Assembly: GCF_963677195.1 (NCBI RefSeq)
Contig: NZ_OY781918.1
Coordinates: 1,910,923-1,974,922 of the forward strand
DNA from: an uncultured Marinifilum sp.
Lineage (GTDB): Bacteria; Bacteroidota; Bacteroidia; Bacteroidales; Marinifilaceae
Length of the DNA: 64,000 bases
Direction: 5' to 3'
The translations under genes were made by a program, and so were the position numbers. Every line of letters starts with the position of its first letter. The first letter of the stretch is position 1. The notes beneath the pieces are model-generated. The model did not search any database. It was not told the origin of the DNA and saw only the letters and a program-made list of their open reading frames with translations. Below are positions 37,014-46,625 of this stretch, piece after piece.

Positions 37014-38135
37014 ATGAATAGAAAACTAATAATCGTACTGTCGGTTGTTATAACATTGGTTATAGCATTTTTTGCAATGCAAATATTGGCTGGTTTAAAA
37101 AAGGATCCAAAAAAGAATCTCGACAGGAAAAAAGTTCCTGTTGTAAAGGTTGAACCAGTTGCTTACCGATCTATTTCGGCTCCAATTGTGGAGAAAGGAA
37201 GATTGGCTTCTAATTTAGAAGTGAACTTAAGTTCTGAAGTATCTGGTCGAATTATAGAAACAGGAGTTCCCTTAAAAGTAGGACAGAAGTTTAAAAAAGG
37301 ACAATTGTTGATTCGTATTTATGAAGAAGATGCGAAAATGGATTTACGTGCTCAGAAAAGTCGTTTCTTGAACAAATTGGCCGAGAATTTACCAGATATA
37401 AAAGTTGATTATTCAAATAATTTTGAAGAATGGATGAATTTTTTCAATTCTATTGATTTGGATAAATCTATTTCTGAATTACCTAAAGTAAAATCGGACC
37501 AAGAGAAGGTTTTTATGGCTAGCAGAAATATTTTAGCTGACTATTATGCAATTAAAAGTGCTGAAGTAAAGTTGGGAAAAAGAAGAATTTATGCTCCCTT
37601 TAATGGTTCTTATGTAGCTGTAAATACGCAAATAGGTTCGGTTGCAGGAATGGGAACAAAGCTTGCTGGTATTATAGAGTCTAATAAATTAGAACTTCAG
37701 GTTCCGCTGGAATCAAGCGATATTCGTTGGGTAAATATAAACGAAAAAGTAGATATTCTCGATGCTAATGGAAATACATTATGTGTAGGTAAATTGGTGC
37801 GAAAATCAGATTTTGTTGACCAGGGAACTCAATCTATTTCGGTTTTTGTAAAAATTGAAAAAACAAACAATCAGGAATTGTATCAGGGACAATTTTTAAC
37901 CGCTCGTTTTAACGGAAAAACAATTGCAAATGCTATGGAGATTCCTAGGAATGCAGTGTTTAGTTCGAATAAGGTATTTGTTGTTGAAGGTGATATAATG
38001 AAAGAAAAAGTGATTTCGGTTATTAAGCGAAATGAAAATACTTTGGTGTTTAATGGTTTAAAAGAAGGTGAAATTCTTGTTGTCGATCCTCCTGTAAAAG
38101 CAAGCGAAAACATGAAAGTAAAAATTCATAAATAG
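37014..38135 (+). CDS. RND efflux periplasmic adaptor (HlyD/AcrA type)
   Basis: 373 residues. The N-terminal membrane anchor (about 4-26) is followed by lipoyl-like halves (SSEVSGRIIETGVPLKVGQKFKKGQ and the matching ...KRRIYAPFNGSYVAVNTQIGSVAGMG), a short coiled hairpin, and beta-barrel and membrane-proximal domains. It bridges the inner-membrane pump encoded 6 bases downstream and the outer-membrane channel. Substrate unknown. Confidence 0.92.
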   Translation: MNRKLIIVLSVVITLVIAFFAMQILAGLKKDPKKNLDRKKVPVVKVEPVAYRSISAPIVEKGRLASNLEVNLSSEVSGRIIETGVPLKVGQKFKKGQLLIRIYEEDAKMDLRAQKSRFLNKLAENLPDIKVDYSNNFEEWMNFFNSIDLDKSISELPKVKSDQEKVFMASRNILADYYAIKSAEVKLGKRRIYAPFNGSYVAVNTQIGSVAGMGTKLAGIIESNKLELQVPLESSDIRWVNINEKVDILDANGNTLCVGKLVRKSDFVDQGTQSISVFVKIEKTNNQELYQGQFLTARFNGKTIANAMEIPRNAVFSSNKVFVVEGDIMKEKVISVIKRNENTLVFNGLKEGEILVVDPPVKASENMKVKIHK

Positions 38136-38141
38136 AGCATA

Positions 38142-41100
38142 ATGAGAAATATTATATCACAATTTGTAAAATATCCGTTTTACGGAAAAATGATTATTGC
38201 CCTAATGGTAATCGCTGGGTCTACTTCCTTAGCTTTTATGAAAAAATCATTCTTCCCTGAAAACGAATCAAAAACAATTTCCGTTTCCATGGTGTATCCG
38301 GGAGCTTCTCCAAAAGAGGTAGAAGAGGGAATTACTTCCAGAATGGAAGATGCTGTTCGTGGAATTGTTGGCATAAAAGAAATGAACTCTGTTTCGTCAG
38401 AAGGATACGCGCGTCTTACCATCACTACTACCGGCGATTATGATCTCGATGAAACTCTTGCTGATGTTAAGAATGCAGTAGACGGAATTCCATCCTTTCC
38501 ATCGGGGGCCGAAAAAGCTGTTATTGCCAAGCGAAGAGCAACAACTCCTGCAATAAGAATGGCAGTGACCGGCGATGCCGACTTGCTAACCCTAAAGAGA
38601 TATGCCGACGATATTTATGATGATTTGATGCGTTCAAAAGTAATGTCGCAAATTACGCTTTCGGGTTTTCCCCGATTGGAATTATCGGTAGAAGTGAAAG
38701 AGGATAATTTGCGCCGCTATAAACTAACTTTTAGTGAGATTTCTGCGGCTATTTCCAATAATAACATCGATATTTCAGGAGGAGCCATAAAGAATGAAGT
38801 CGAAGAAATTTTAATTCGAACACGTAACCGTTCGGTTAATCCTGATCAAATAGGGGAGATTATTCTTAAAGCTAATCCTGATGGTAGTTACATACGAATT
38901 AGAGATGTGGCAAATATCCATTTTCAGTTTCAGGATGTACCCAATTCATCGTATATGAATAAGAATCCTGCAGTTTCAATTAATGTTAACAAACTGAACG
39001 ATGAAGATTTAGATGAAATTTCAGAATTCTGTAATAAATATGCGAAAGAATTTAATGCAAAATATGATGATGCAAGTCTAGAGATTACTTTCGATTTTGT
39101 TGATTTATTACAATCCAGACTAAGCTTACTATATAGAAATGGAGGCTATGGCTTATTGTTAGTAGTTGTTTGTTTGGCTCTTTTCCTAAGCTTTCGCTTG
39201 TCTTTATGGGTGGCCTGGGGAATTCCTGCATCCTTTTTGGGAATGTTTATTATTGCAAATTTAATGGGAGTTACCATTAACATGATATCTCTTTTTGGAA
39301 TGATTCTGATCATAGGTATTTTAGTTGATGATGGAATTGTGATTGGTGAAAATATTTATTCTCACTTCGAAAAAGGAAAAAGTCCCAGAAAAGCTGCAGT
39401 TGATGGTACAGTAGAGGTTGTACCGGCCGTATTAACTTCGGTAACTACCACAATGGTTGCATTTTCGCCACTTTTACTGGTTACCGGAAATATGGAATTT
39501 ATGTACGAAATGGCTTTTGTAGTTGTTGCCTGTTTGGGATTATCGCTATTCGAAAGTCTTTTTGTATTGCCCGGTCACGTAGGAAACGAAATTGTTTTAA
39601 ACCGTAACAGAAAGGATAATTTCTTTAATCGGTTTAGAAAGAAAATTGAAAAAGGAATTATTTACGTTCGTGATAATGCTTACACGGGCATTTTAAATCG
39701 TGTTGTTCGCTGGAGATGGTTTGTGGTTTTTATTCCGCTTGCTTTATTACTTATAACAGTAGGGTTATTTCGTGGTGGATTAATTCAAAGTACTTTCTTT
39801 CCAAATGTTTCGTTCGATACTTTTGCCATTAATATAGCTTTTAAACCTGGTAGTAATAAGGATATTACCATTAGCAAGTTAAAAGAATTCGAAAAAGCAG
39901 TTTGGGAGGTAAACGACGATTTAAAGGAGGAGTTTCAGGATACTGCAACTTTTATTAAATACACAAATTTATCGTCGGGAAGTGCTTTTTCCGGACAAGA
40001 ATCTGGTCCGCATGCAGGTAACCTATCTGTAACTTTACGTGATATGGAGGGAGCACCGGTTTCCAGTTTTGATATCACCAGTAGGGTAAAAGATAAAATT
40101 GGAGAAGTTACAGGAGTTGAAAAATTTACCATAGGAGCAAATAACCGCTGGGGAGCGCCTGTTTCAATATCTCTGCTTGGAAAAGATTTAGAACAATTAA
40201 ATCAGGCAAATGATTTCTTTCAGGGAGAGCTACGAAAAATGGCATCTCTTTATAATATTAATGATAATAATCCATTAGGAAGTCGCGAGGTTCGATTAAA
40301 ATTAAAACCGAAAGCATATTATTTAGGAATGAATCTGAGATCTATAACTTCGCAAATTCGCCAGGGATTTTTTGGAGGACAAGCCCAGCGTTTGCAGGAA
40401 GGAAAAGATGAGATTAAAGTATGGGTTCGTTATCCGAAAAGCGATAGAGTTTTCATTGGGCAAATGGAGGATATGAGAATTCGTACTCCAAAAGGTGAGT
40501 TTCCATTATCCGAATTAATCGAATACGAAATTTTAAGAGGTCCGGTAAGTATTCAACGCTATAATGGAGCAAGAGAAATTCGAGTCGATGCAGAATTAAT
40601 TGATCCTAGCGAGCCGGTTCCACCAATTTTAGAATATATCGATTTAAATATTTTACCCGAATTGGAAGCCAGATTTCCAGATATTCGACCAGAATATCAA
40701 GGTCAGCAAAAACGATCGGCCGAAGATATTGAGGAGCTGAAGATTTATTTTTCAATTGCTTTTATGTTGATTGTTTTTATTGTGATGATTCACTTTAGGA
40801 GTTTTACACAGGGAATAATTGTATTGTTAATGATTCCTTTGGGTTGGTTAGGATCGGCCTGGGGGCATGGTTTAGAAGGATTTCCTGTTTCCATGTTAAG
40901 TGTATGGGGAATGGTTGCTCTATCGGGAGTAATTATAAATGATGCCGTGGTTTTCCTTTCCAAATATAATTCTTTTATTGATGAAGGATTGGAACCAACA
41001 GCAGCCGTAAAAGAAGCAGGAAAAGCAAGGTTTAGAGCCATTGTTTTAACAACTATTACTACTACAGTAGGATTATATCCTTTAATTTTGGAAACCTCTT

Positions 41101-41306
41101 TTCAGGCTCAATTTTTAAAGCCTATGGCCATTGCATTGGCTTATGGAGTTTTTGTGGGTACCATGTTTATTTTAATGTTCTTTCCTGTTATAATTATGAT
41201 TCTGAATGATATTAAAAGAATTTCTCAGAGTTTTTGGGAAGGGAAACAAATTGAGGCCCGTGATGTTGAGCCAAAAGTTAGAGAATCAAAAGTTAATATG
41301 GATTAA
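38142..41306 (+). CDS. RND efflux pump permease (AcrB/MMPL-like)
   Basis: Inner-membrane proton-driven pump of 1054 residues with the 12-helix RND plan. The proton-relay aspartates lie in GILVDDGIVIGENI (Asp396, Asp397), equivalent to AcrB Asp407/408. The second half has GVIINDAVVFLSKYN. Two large periplasmic loops follow helices 1 and 7. The gene forms an operon with the adaptor upstream (6-base gap) and the TolC-like gene downstream (47-base gap). The exported compound cannot be told. Confidence 0.94.
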   Translation: MRNIISQFVKYPFYGKMIIALMVIAGSTSLAFMKKSFFPENESKTISVSMVYPGASPKEVEEGITSRMEDAVRGIVGIKEMNSVSSEGYARLTITTTGDYDLDETLADVKNAVDGIPSFPSGAEKAVIAKRRATTPAIRMAVTGDADLLTLKRYADDIYDDLMRSKVMSQITLSGFPRLELSVEVKEDNLRRYKLTFSEISAAISNNNIDISGGAIKNEVEEILIRTRNRSVNPDQIGEIILKANPDGSYIRIRDVANIHFQFQDVPNSSYMNKNPAVSINVNKLNDEDLDEISEFCNKYAKEFNAKYDDASLEITFDFVDLLQSRLSLLYRNGGYGLLLVVVCLALFLSFRLSLWVAWGIPASFLGMFIIANLMGVTINMISLFGMILIIGILVDDGIVIGENIYSHFEKGKSPRKAAVDGTVEVVPAVLTSVTTTMVAFSPLLLVTGNMEFMYEMAFVVVACLGLSLFESLFVLPGHVGNEIVLNRNRKDNFFNRFRKKIEKGIIYVRDNAYTGILNRVVRWRWFVVFIPLALLLITVGLFRGGLIQSTFFPNVSFDTFAINIAFKPGSNKDITISKLKEFEKAVWEVNDDLKEEFQDTATFIKYTNLSSGSAFSGQESGPHAGNLSVTLRDMEGAPVSSFDITSRVKDKIGEVTGVEKFTIGANNRWGAPVSISLLGKDLEQLNQANDFFQGELRKMASLYNINDNNPLGSREVRLKLKPKAYYLGMNLRSITSQIRQGFFGGQAQRLQEGKDEIKVWVRYPKSDRVFIGQMEDMRIRTPKGEFPLSELIEYEILRGPVSIQRYNGAREIRVDAELIDPSEPVPPILEYIDLNILPELEARFPDIRPEYQGQQKRSAEDIEELKIYFSIAFMLIVFIVMIHFRSFTQGIIVLLMIPLGWLGSAWGHGLEGFPVSMLSVWGMVALSGVIINDAVVFLSKYNSFIDEGLEPTAAVKEAGKARFRAIVLTTITTTVGLYPLILETSFQAQFLKPMAIALAYGVFVGTMFILMFFPVIIMILNDIKRISQSFWEGKQIEARDVEPKVRESKVNMD

Positions 41307-41353
41307 AAATGAATTGCCCTGGATTTATGCTTCGGGGCTAAAACAATAATTAA

Positions 41354-42644
41354 ATGATAAAAAAAATATCATTCCTTTTATTCTTGTCAATCTATACTTT
41401 TTGTGCTGTTAATGCACAGGAAGAGCTAAGTTTATCTAAAGCTATTCAGGTAGGATTAGAGAATAATTATGAATTAAAAATATTCCGAAAAAAAGAGGAT
41501 ATAAGCAAGTTAAATAATTCCTGGGGAGCGGTTGGGCGTTATCCTAGTGTTAAATTTAATCTTTTAGGACAGGGGAATAAAAATTACAATGAAACTAGCG
41601 ATTATAACAGCCTTAGTTTAATACCTTCTTTGGATATTAGCTGGACACTTTTTGATGGTTTTGCGGTGAATATCCGAAAAGATAAATTCGATGATTTAGA
41701 AAAACTTTCTGAGGGAAATACCATTGTTGCTATCGAGAATAAAATTGAATTAATTATTCTGGCTTATTATAAAATTCTACTGGAAAAAGAGAGACTGGAA
41801 GTGAGTCGGAAAATCATGGATTTATCGGCAGACAGATACGAAAACTAAAAAGATTGGTAAAGAGATTGGGAGCTCGGTAACCTACGACCTGTTGCAAGCT
41901 CAGAATGCTTGGTTAGAAGATCGTTCCTCATTTTTATTACAAGAAGTAAATTTCAACAATTCGGTTCGCGATTTGAATTTTCTTTTAGGAGTTCAGGAGA
42001 GTGAAACTTATCGTTTTGCTGATGAATTTAAACCTCTTGCCAACGAATTTAAATTAGCTGATTTATTAGATAAATTGCTGGCAAATAACAGTAATTTAAA
42101 GAATCGATATATTCAGGAAATGGTTTTGAAGCGCGATGTCGATTTGGCAAGAAGTAACTTTTATCCAAATTTATCATTAACAACCGGAGTACAAGGATAT
42201 AGAACAAAGCTTAAATACGATGGAATGTCATCGAGCACTTCCGATTCGCATAATTTATATGCTAATTTAAGTCTTAGTTTTATGATATTTAATGGGAATA
42301 CAAACCGTCGTGCTCTTCAAATTGCGAAAATAGATGAGGAAATTGGAAAGATTCAAACTCAAGACATAAAGCACTCTTTAACGAATTTACTGGCTCAGCA
42401 ATTTGAGTTGTATAATGTTCGGTTGGAGTTGTTTAAGTTGGCTCAGGAAAATCTTGATGCCGCAGAATTAAACCTGTCTATTTCAAAAGATAAGTACGAG
42501 TCGGGAAGCATTAATTCTTTTAACTACCGCGATATTCAAATAATTTACCAAAATGCTGCTTTGGGGCGGTTAAATGCAATATTTAATCTGGTTCAATCTA
42601 GAACTGCTTTGGTTAGAATGACTGGTGGAATCTTAAAAGAATAA
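41354..42644 (+). pseudogene. TolC-family outer-membrane channel, frameshifted
   Basis: Third gene of the efflux operon. A signal peptide (MIKKISFLLFLSIYTFCAVNA) and a normal TolC N-half end prematurely at 41848 after ...LSADRYEN. The next frame carries straight on with TKKIGKEIGSSVTYDLLQ, the expected continuation, up to the stop at 42644. Removing one A from the AAAA at 41841-41844 restores a single frame of about 429 residues. The rest is undamaged, so this is a single-base event: recent inactivation, a sequencing error in a homopolymer, or (least likely) programmed shifting. Without it the pump would lack its dedicated outer-membrane exit. Confidence 0.88.
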
Positions 42645-42660
42645 ATATTTAATAGGATTA

Positions 42661-42692
42661 AAAATGGACGTTTTCATGCAAACGTCCATTTT
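42661..42692. terminator. Bidirectional terminator between TolC-like and LacI-like genes
   Basis: Perfect 13-bp stem AAAATGGACGTTT/AAACGTCCATTTT with a 6-base loop and T/A runs on both sides. It serves both convergent genes. Confidence 0.88.
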
Positions 42693-42696
42693 TGTT

Positions 42697-43714
42697 TTAA
42701 GTTGATTCTCTTTTTATTAGTTTGGTTTTCAGTACGATTTTAGTATTCGAAATGTCTTTCTGGTTATTAATATTGGATAGAATGAGCTTAATGCTTTGTT
42801 TTCCGATTTCAATTCCAGGTTGATGAATTGTAGAAAGTTGAGGTGTACACACTTCCGAAATATCAGAATTGCTAAAACCAAGTACTGCAACATCTTCAGG
42901 TACTTTGTATCCTAAGTTTTTTAGCCCTTTTAAAACTCCAATGGCAACATGATCGTTAATACAAAAAATTGCATCGGGTTTGTTGTCCATATTCATAAGT
43001 TGTTTTGCTATTTCTGCGCCTTCTTCTATGGTGAATTTTACACAGGAAATAACTTTTTTAGGATCGATTTCCAGTTTGTGTTTGGTCAAAGTTTCTAAAA
43101 ATGCCTGATACCTTACATTTGAAACAGAGGATGAATCTAAACCTTTGATATGAGCTAGTTTTTTGTATCCTTGTTTTATCAGGTGGGTAATACCTTCTTT
43201 TGTGCCAATGTAATCGTCAGATGAAATAAAAGGAAGATGTCTTTTTATCGAAATATACCATCCGGTCAATTAGCAAAAACGGAACATCATTGCGGATTAT
43301 CTGTTCCAATTTGTCTTTTTTAGTATTTAAACTTCTGCTTGGAAGAATAAGAACACCATCTACATTTAGTTCATAAAATTCCTGTATTAATTCCAGCTCC
43401 TTATCCGGATCGTAATTACTTTCTGCAATAATCAATTTATAGCCATTTTTTGTGGCTTCCTGAAGCAGTCCACTTAAAATTTGTGTAAGGTAATAATGTG
43501 TTAAAGTTGGAAAAATAACACCGAAAGAGTAAGACCTCTGAAATTTTAACGAAAGTGCAGTAGAATTGGGTTTGTAATCGTAAAGATTGGCTACTTCACG
43601 TACCCTGTTTTTCATTTCTGTACTAATTTCAGGATTGTCGTGCAGGGCACGCGAAACAGTTGCTATTGTGGTGTTTAAAGCTTTAGCGATATCTTTTAAA
43701 GTTGTTCTTTTCAT
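42697..43714 (-). pseudogene. LacI-family regulator, frameshifted
   Basis: N-terminal LacI HTH (MKRTTLKDIAKALNTTIATV, then SRALHDNPEIS) followed by a sugar-binding periplasmic-fold domain. The first frame stops near 43217 after KKTSSFYFI; the second resumes with PFISSDDYIGTKEGITHL and runs to 42697 with the family's INDHVAIGVLKGLKNLGYKVPEDVAVLGF. Removing one base from the A4 run near 43229-43232 (T4 on the coding strand) joins them into a normal ~339-residue LacI regulator. Divergent from the TonB receptor gene with a palindromic operator between, so it probably controls the solute locus. Start taken at 43714; the open frame further upstream is not LacI-like. Confidence 0.88.
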
Positions 43715-43778
43715 CAGAATATTGTATCTTATGTAGATTCTTTCTAAAATGTAAATATAGCTAAAAAAAGTTATTAAC

Positions 43779-43792
43779 CGTAAACGTTTACG
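43779..43792. promoter_or_regulatory. LacI-type operator
   Basis: Perfect 14-bp palindrome CGTAAACGTTTACG in the divergent lacI/TonB promoter region. The central AAACGTTT is typical of LacI-family sites. A weaker half-related site CAACGTTTGC follows at 43801-43810. Confidence 0.75.
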
Positions 43793-43868
43793 TAACACTA
43801 CAACGTTTGCATAGTATTTTTTTATGACCGTAATTTGTTTCAAATCTAATTTCTAAACCATTGATAAT

Positions 43869-46499
43869 ATGAAAAAAATGAGAGTTTTAATCCTGATGTT
43901 GATGACATGTTTTGCATTTACCAGTGCAGCGCAAAATACAATTACAGGATTAGTGCAGGATGCGAACGGATCAACAATTCCGGGAGTAAGTATTGTGGTT
44001 AAAAACACAACTAATGGTACCATTACGGATATGGATGGAAAATTCCAATTGAATGTAGAATCTTTACCCGTAACTCTTGTAACCAGTTTTGTAGGTTATA
44101 AAACTAAAGAAACAGAAGTTAGCTCTACCGACCCTTTAACCATTACCATGATGGAAGGAGTAGGTTTGGATGAGATAATGGTCACAAGTACCAGAACCAT
44201 TCGTTCTCAGAAACAATCGGCTATGTCTATGACATCGATGAAAGCAAAAGAAATTCAGAATAAAGCTGCAAGTAGTCAGGCTGATATTTTAAGATCAGTT
44301 CCGGGTATCACTGCCGAAGGTGGTGGTGGTGAGGTTGCTACAAATGTTTTTGTTCGCGGTTTACCTTCGGGTGGACAGTATGTATTTAATCCTCTTGAGT
44401 ATGACGGAATGCCTGTTATCAGTACTTTCGGACTAAACTCATCGGCTCATGATGTTTACATTAGAAATGATTTAGGGATTAAATCATTGGATTTTCCCCG
44501 AGGTGGTGCTGCTATTCTTTACGGAGCAGGTTCTGTTGCCGGTGTAATCAATTATATCTCTAAAACAGGAACCGATGTACCAGAGAATATTATTCAGTTG
44601 GAATTTGCCGAAGATGGAAGATACAAAACAGATTTCTTTACCGGAGGAAGAATGGGTGGAGAAGATTCTCGTACTTATTATGCCTTAAGTGGATTTTATC
44701 GTTACGATGAAGGGCCTCTTGATACAGGTTTACCAACTCAGGGTTTCCAGTTGCGTGGTAATATCAAGCAGGAATTCGATAATGGTGAATTAATCGTGTC
44801 TGGTCAGTGGATTGACGATAGAGTTCAGTTTTTCTTACCACTTCCTTTAGATGGCGAATCTCGTGATTATGCAAAAGGTAATGACGGAAAAGATGTAAAG
44901 ACTATTCAGACCATGCATGCACAAAACTTGTCTTATGCAACACCAGAAGGTATATACAGAACACCAATAAAAGATGGAGTTGCTACAAAAGGTGGTTATT
45001 TTATGGCCAACTACAAGCATAAATTTGATAATGGCGTTAAAATGGATGCAAAAATGCGTTATGCGCGTTATGCCCATGAATTTAACTTGTTCCTTACCGG
45101 ATCAGGAAATCCAACAACCTTAAATAATTTTGTTACAGATATCGATCCTTCTGCAACCAATATTGCTGCAAACAGAACAGGAATGACAAGTAGTACGGTG
45201 AATGGTAGCGATTTGGTGTTGGTAAATACTTTGCTGGATCGTAATCGTCCGATGACGGATATGGCAACAGAGTTTAATGTGACCAAAAAAATAGAAGGTG
45301 TAACGATTGAGCATAACCTTACTGCAGGTGTATTCTTGTCGAGAACTGAAGCTGATGATCAGAATGTTCAAACAAGATATGTATCTGAGTTTACTTCAAA
45401 ACCACATTTATTGGATATTAGCTATACAAGCGGTATGGACCAAATGATTTTGAGTAAGAATGGTTTGTTCAATCCAGGAGCCGCTTATTCCAATAACTTT
45501 ATTACAGCTAACAAACAAGCTTTTTATTTCACCGATGAAATGAAAATGGACCGTTGGAGAATTGATGTTGGATTCCGTGTTGAAACAATTGAAGCTGATG
45601 TTTCTCGTGAGGGAAATACAACTTATACAATGGATGATGATGCCAGTCTTTCTTCTGACCTGCAAACAGTGAAATGGGGTAACAATGCTTATCTTACAGG
45701 AAAAGGAAAAGATACAGACTGGGCTGGAGTTATTGCTGCCAACTATCAGTTAAACGATGAGGTTAACCTATATGGTAATGTTACCAAAGGTTATTTCTTC
45801 CCACAGCCTCGTGGAATTAAAATTGCATCAGACGGTACAGTAGGTTCATACGAAACAGAAGAAATTTACCAGGGAGAACTTGGTGTAAAATATGGATCAG
45901 GAAGATTCAGAGGAACATTTGCAACTTACTTTGTGGATTTGAATGACAGAAGAAATGTTGATTTAAGAGACGATCCAAATAATCCGGGAACAACAATAGA
46001 AACGGTTACCACATTAAGTACCAAAGCAGTAGGTCTTGAAGCAACATGGGGATATGAACTAACCGAGCATCTTAATTTTAGTGGTAGTATTACCTATCAG
46101 GATCACAAGTATGACGAGAGTGAAGACAATCCTGAGTACGTTGATAATGAGCTTGAGAGACAGCCTAAGTGGTTGGCACATTCAGCTTTGAATTTTGATA
46201 ATGGTGCGTTCGATGCAGGTTTCTCATGGAATTATACAGGCAAAAAGTTTGCTAACATTGCAAATACTGTAGAGCTTGATGCGATCAATATCTTTAGATT
46301 AGATGCTGGTTATACAATGGGCTTGGGAGATAACAATGAATCAGTACGTTTTGGAGTATCTGTATTTAACTTGTTTGATGATAATGGAGTAACCGAAGGT
46401 AATCCAAGAGATGTATCTCAGTCCGAAACAAGTGCATACTTTGTTGGACGTCCTATTCTTCCAAGAAGAGCATTCTTTAGAATGACATTTAACTTTTAA
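43869..46499 (+). CDS. TonB-dependent receptor with carboxypeptidase-like N-domain
   Basis: Outer-membrane active transporter of 876 residues. Order: signal peptide (1-21, ending SAAQ), carboxypeptidase-regulatory-like domain (about 24-98, GLVQDANGSTIPGVSIVVKN), plug (about 108-235, with SSQADILRSVPGI and VFVRGLPSGGQY), then a 22-strand barrel ending in an aromatic terminal residue (RMTFNF). It is shorter than typical SusC proteins and no SusD gene follows, so it takes up a small solute rather than a bound polysaccharide. It starts the locus of symporter, phosphorylase and mannosidase and is divergent from the LacI regulator. Confidence 0.9.
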   Translation: MKKMRVLILMLMTCFAFTSAAQNTITGLVQDANGSTIPGVSIVVKNTTNGTITDMDGKFQLNVESLPVTLVTSFVGYKTKETEVSSTDPLTITMMEGVGLDEIMVTSTRTIRSQKQSAMSMTSMKAKEIQNKAASSQADILRSVPGITAEGGGGEVATNVFVRGLPSGGQYVFNPLEYDGMPVISTFGLNSSAHDVYIRNDLGIKSLDFPRGGAAILYGAGSVAGVINYISKTGTDVPENIIQLEFAEDGRYKTDFFTGGRMGGEDSRTYYALSGFYRYDEGPLDTGLPTQGFQLRGNIKQEFDNGELIVSGQWIDDRVQFFLPLPLDGESRDYAKGNDGKDVKTIQTMHAQNLSYATPEGIYRTPIKDGVATKGGYFMANYKHKFDNGVKMDAKMRYARYAHEFNLFLTGSGNPTTLNNFVTDIDPSATNIAANRTGMTSSTVNGSDLVLVNTLLDRNRPMTDMATEFNVTKKIEGVTIEHNLTAGVFLSRTEADDQNVQTRYVSEFTSKPHLLDISYTSGMDQMILSKNGLFNPGAAYSNNFITANKQAFYFTDEMKMDRWRIDVGFRVETIEADVSREGNTTYTMDDDASLSSDLQTVKWGNNAYLTGKGKDTDWAGVIAANYQLNDEVNLYGNVTKGYFFPQPRGIKIASDGTVGSYETEEIYQGELGVKYGSGRFRGTFATYFVDLNDRRNVDLRDDPNNPGTTIETVTTLSTKAVGLEATWGYELTEHLNFSGSITYQDHKYDESEDNPEYVDNELERQPKWLAHSALNFDNGAFDAGFSWNYTGKKFANIANTVELDAINIFRLDAGYTMGLGDNNESVRFGVSVFNLFDDNGVTEGNPRDVSQSETSAYFVGRPILPRRAFFRMTFNF

Positions 46500-46533
46500 A
46501 TAGTGAGTGCATTAAATATTGGTTAGGAAAATT

Positions 46534-46562
46534 AAGGGAGAGGATCTTTTCTCTCCCTTTTT
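46534..46562 (+). terminator. Intrinsic terminator after the TonB receptor
   Basis: Stem AAGGGAGAG/CTCTCCCTT with an 8-base loop and T5. It sits inside the locus, so it may set a higher level for the receptor than for the enzymes downstream. Confidence 0.78.
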
Positions 46563-46625
46563 CAAAAACAATAAACATTTAGCAGATTTACTTCTGTTGA
46601 TATTTATAACAAAAAACATTCGTCA

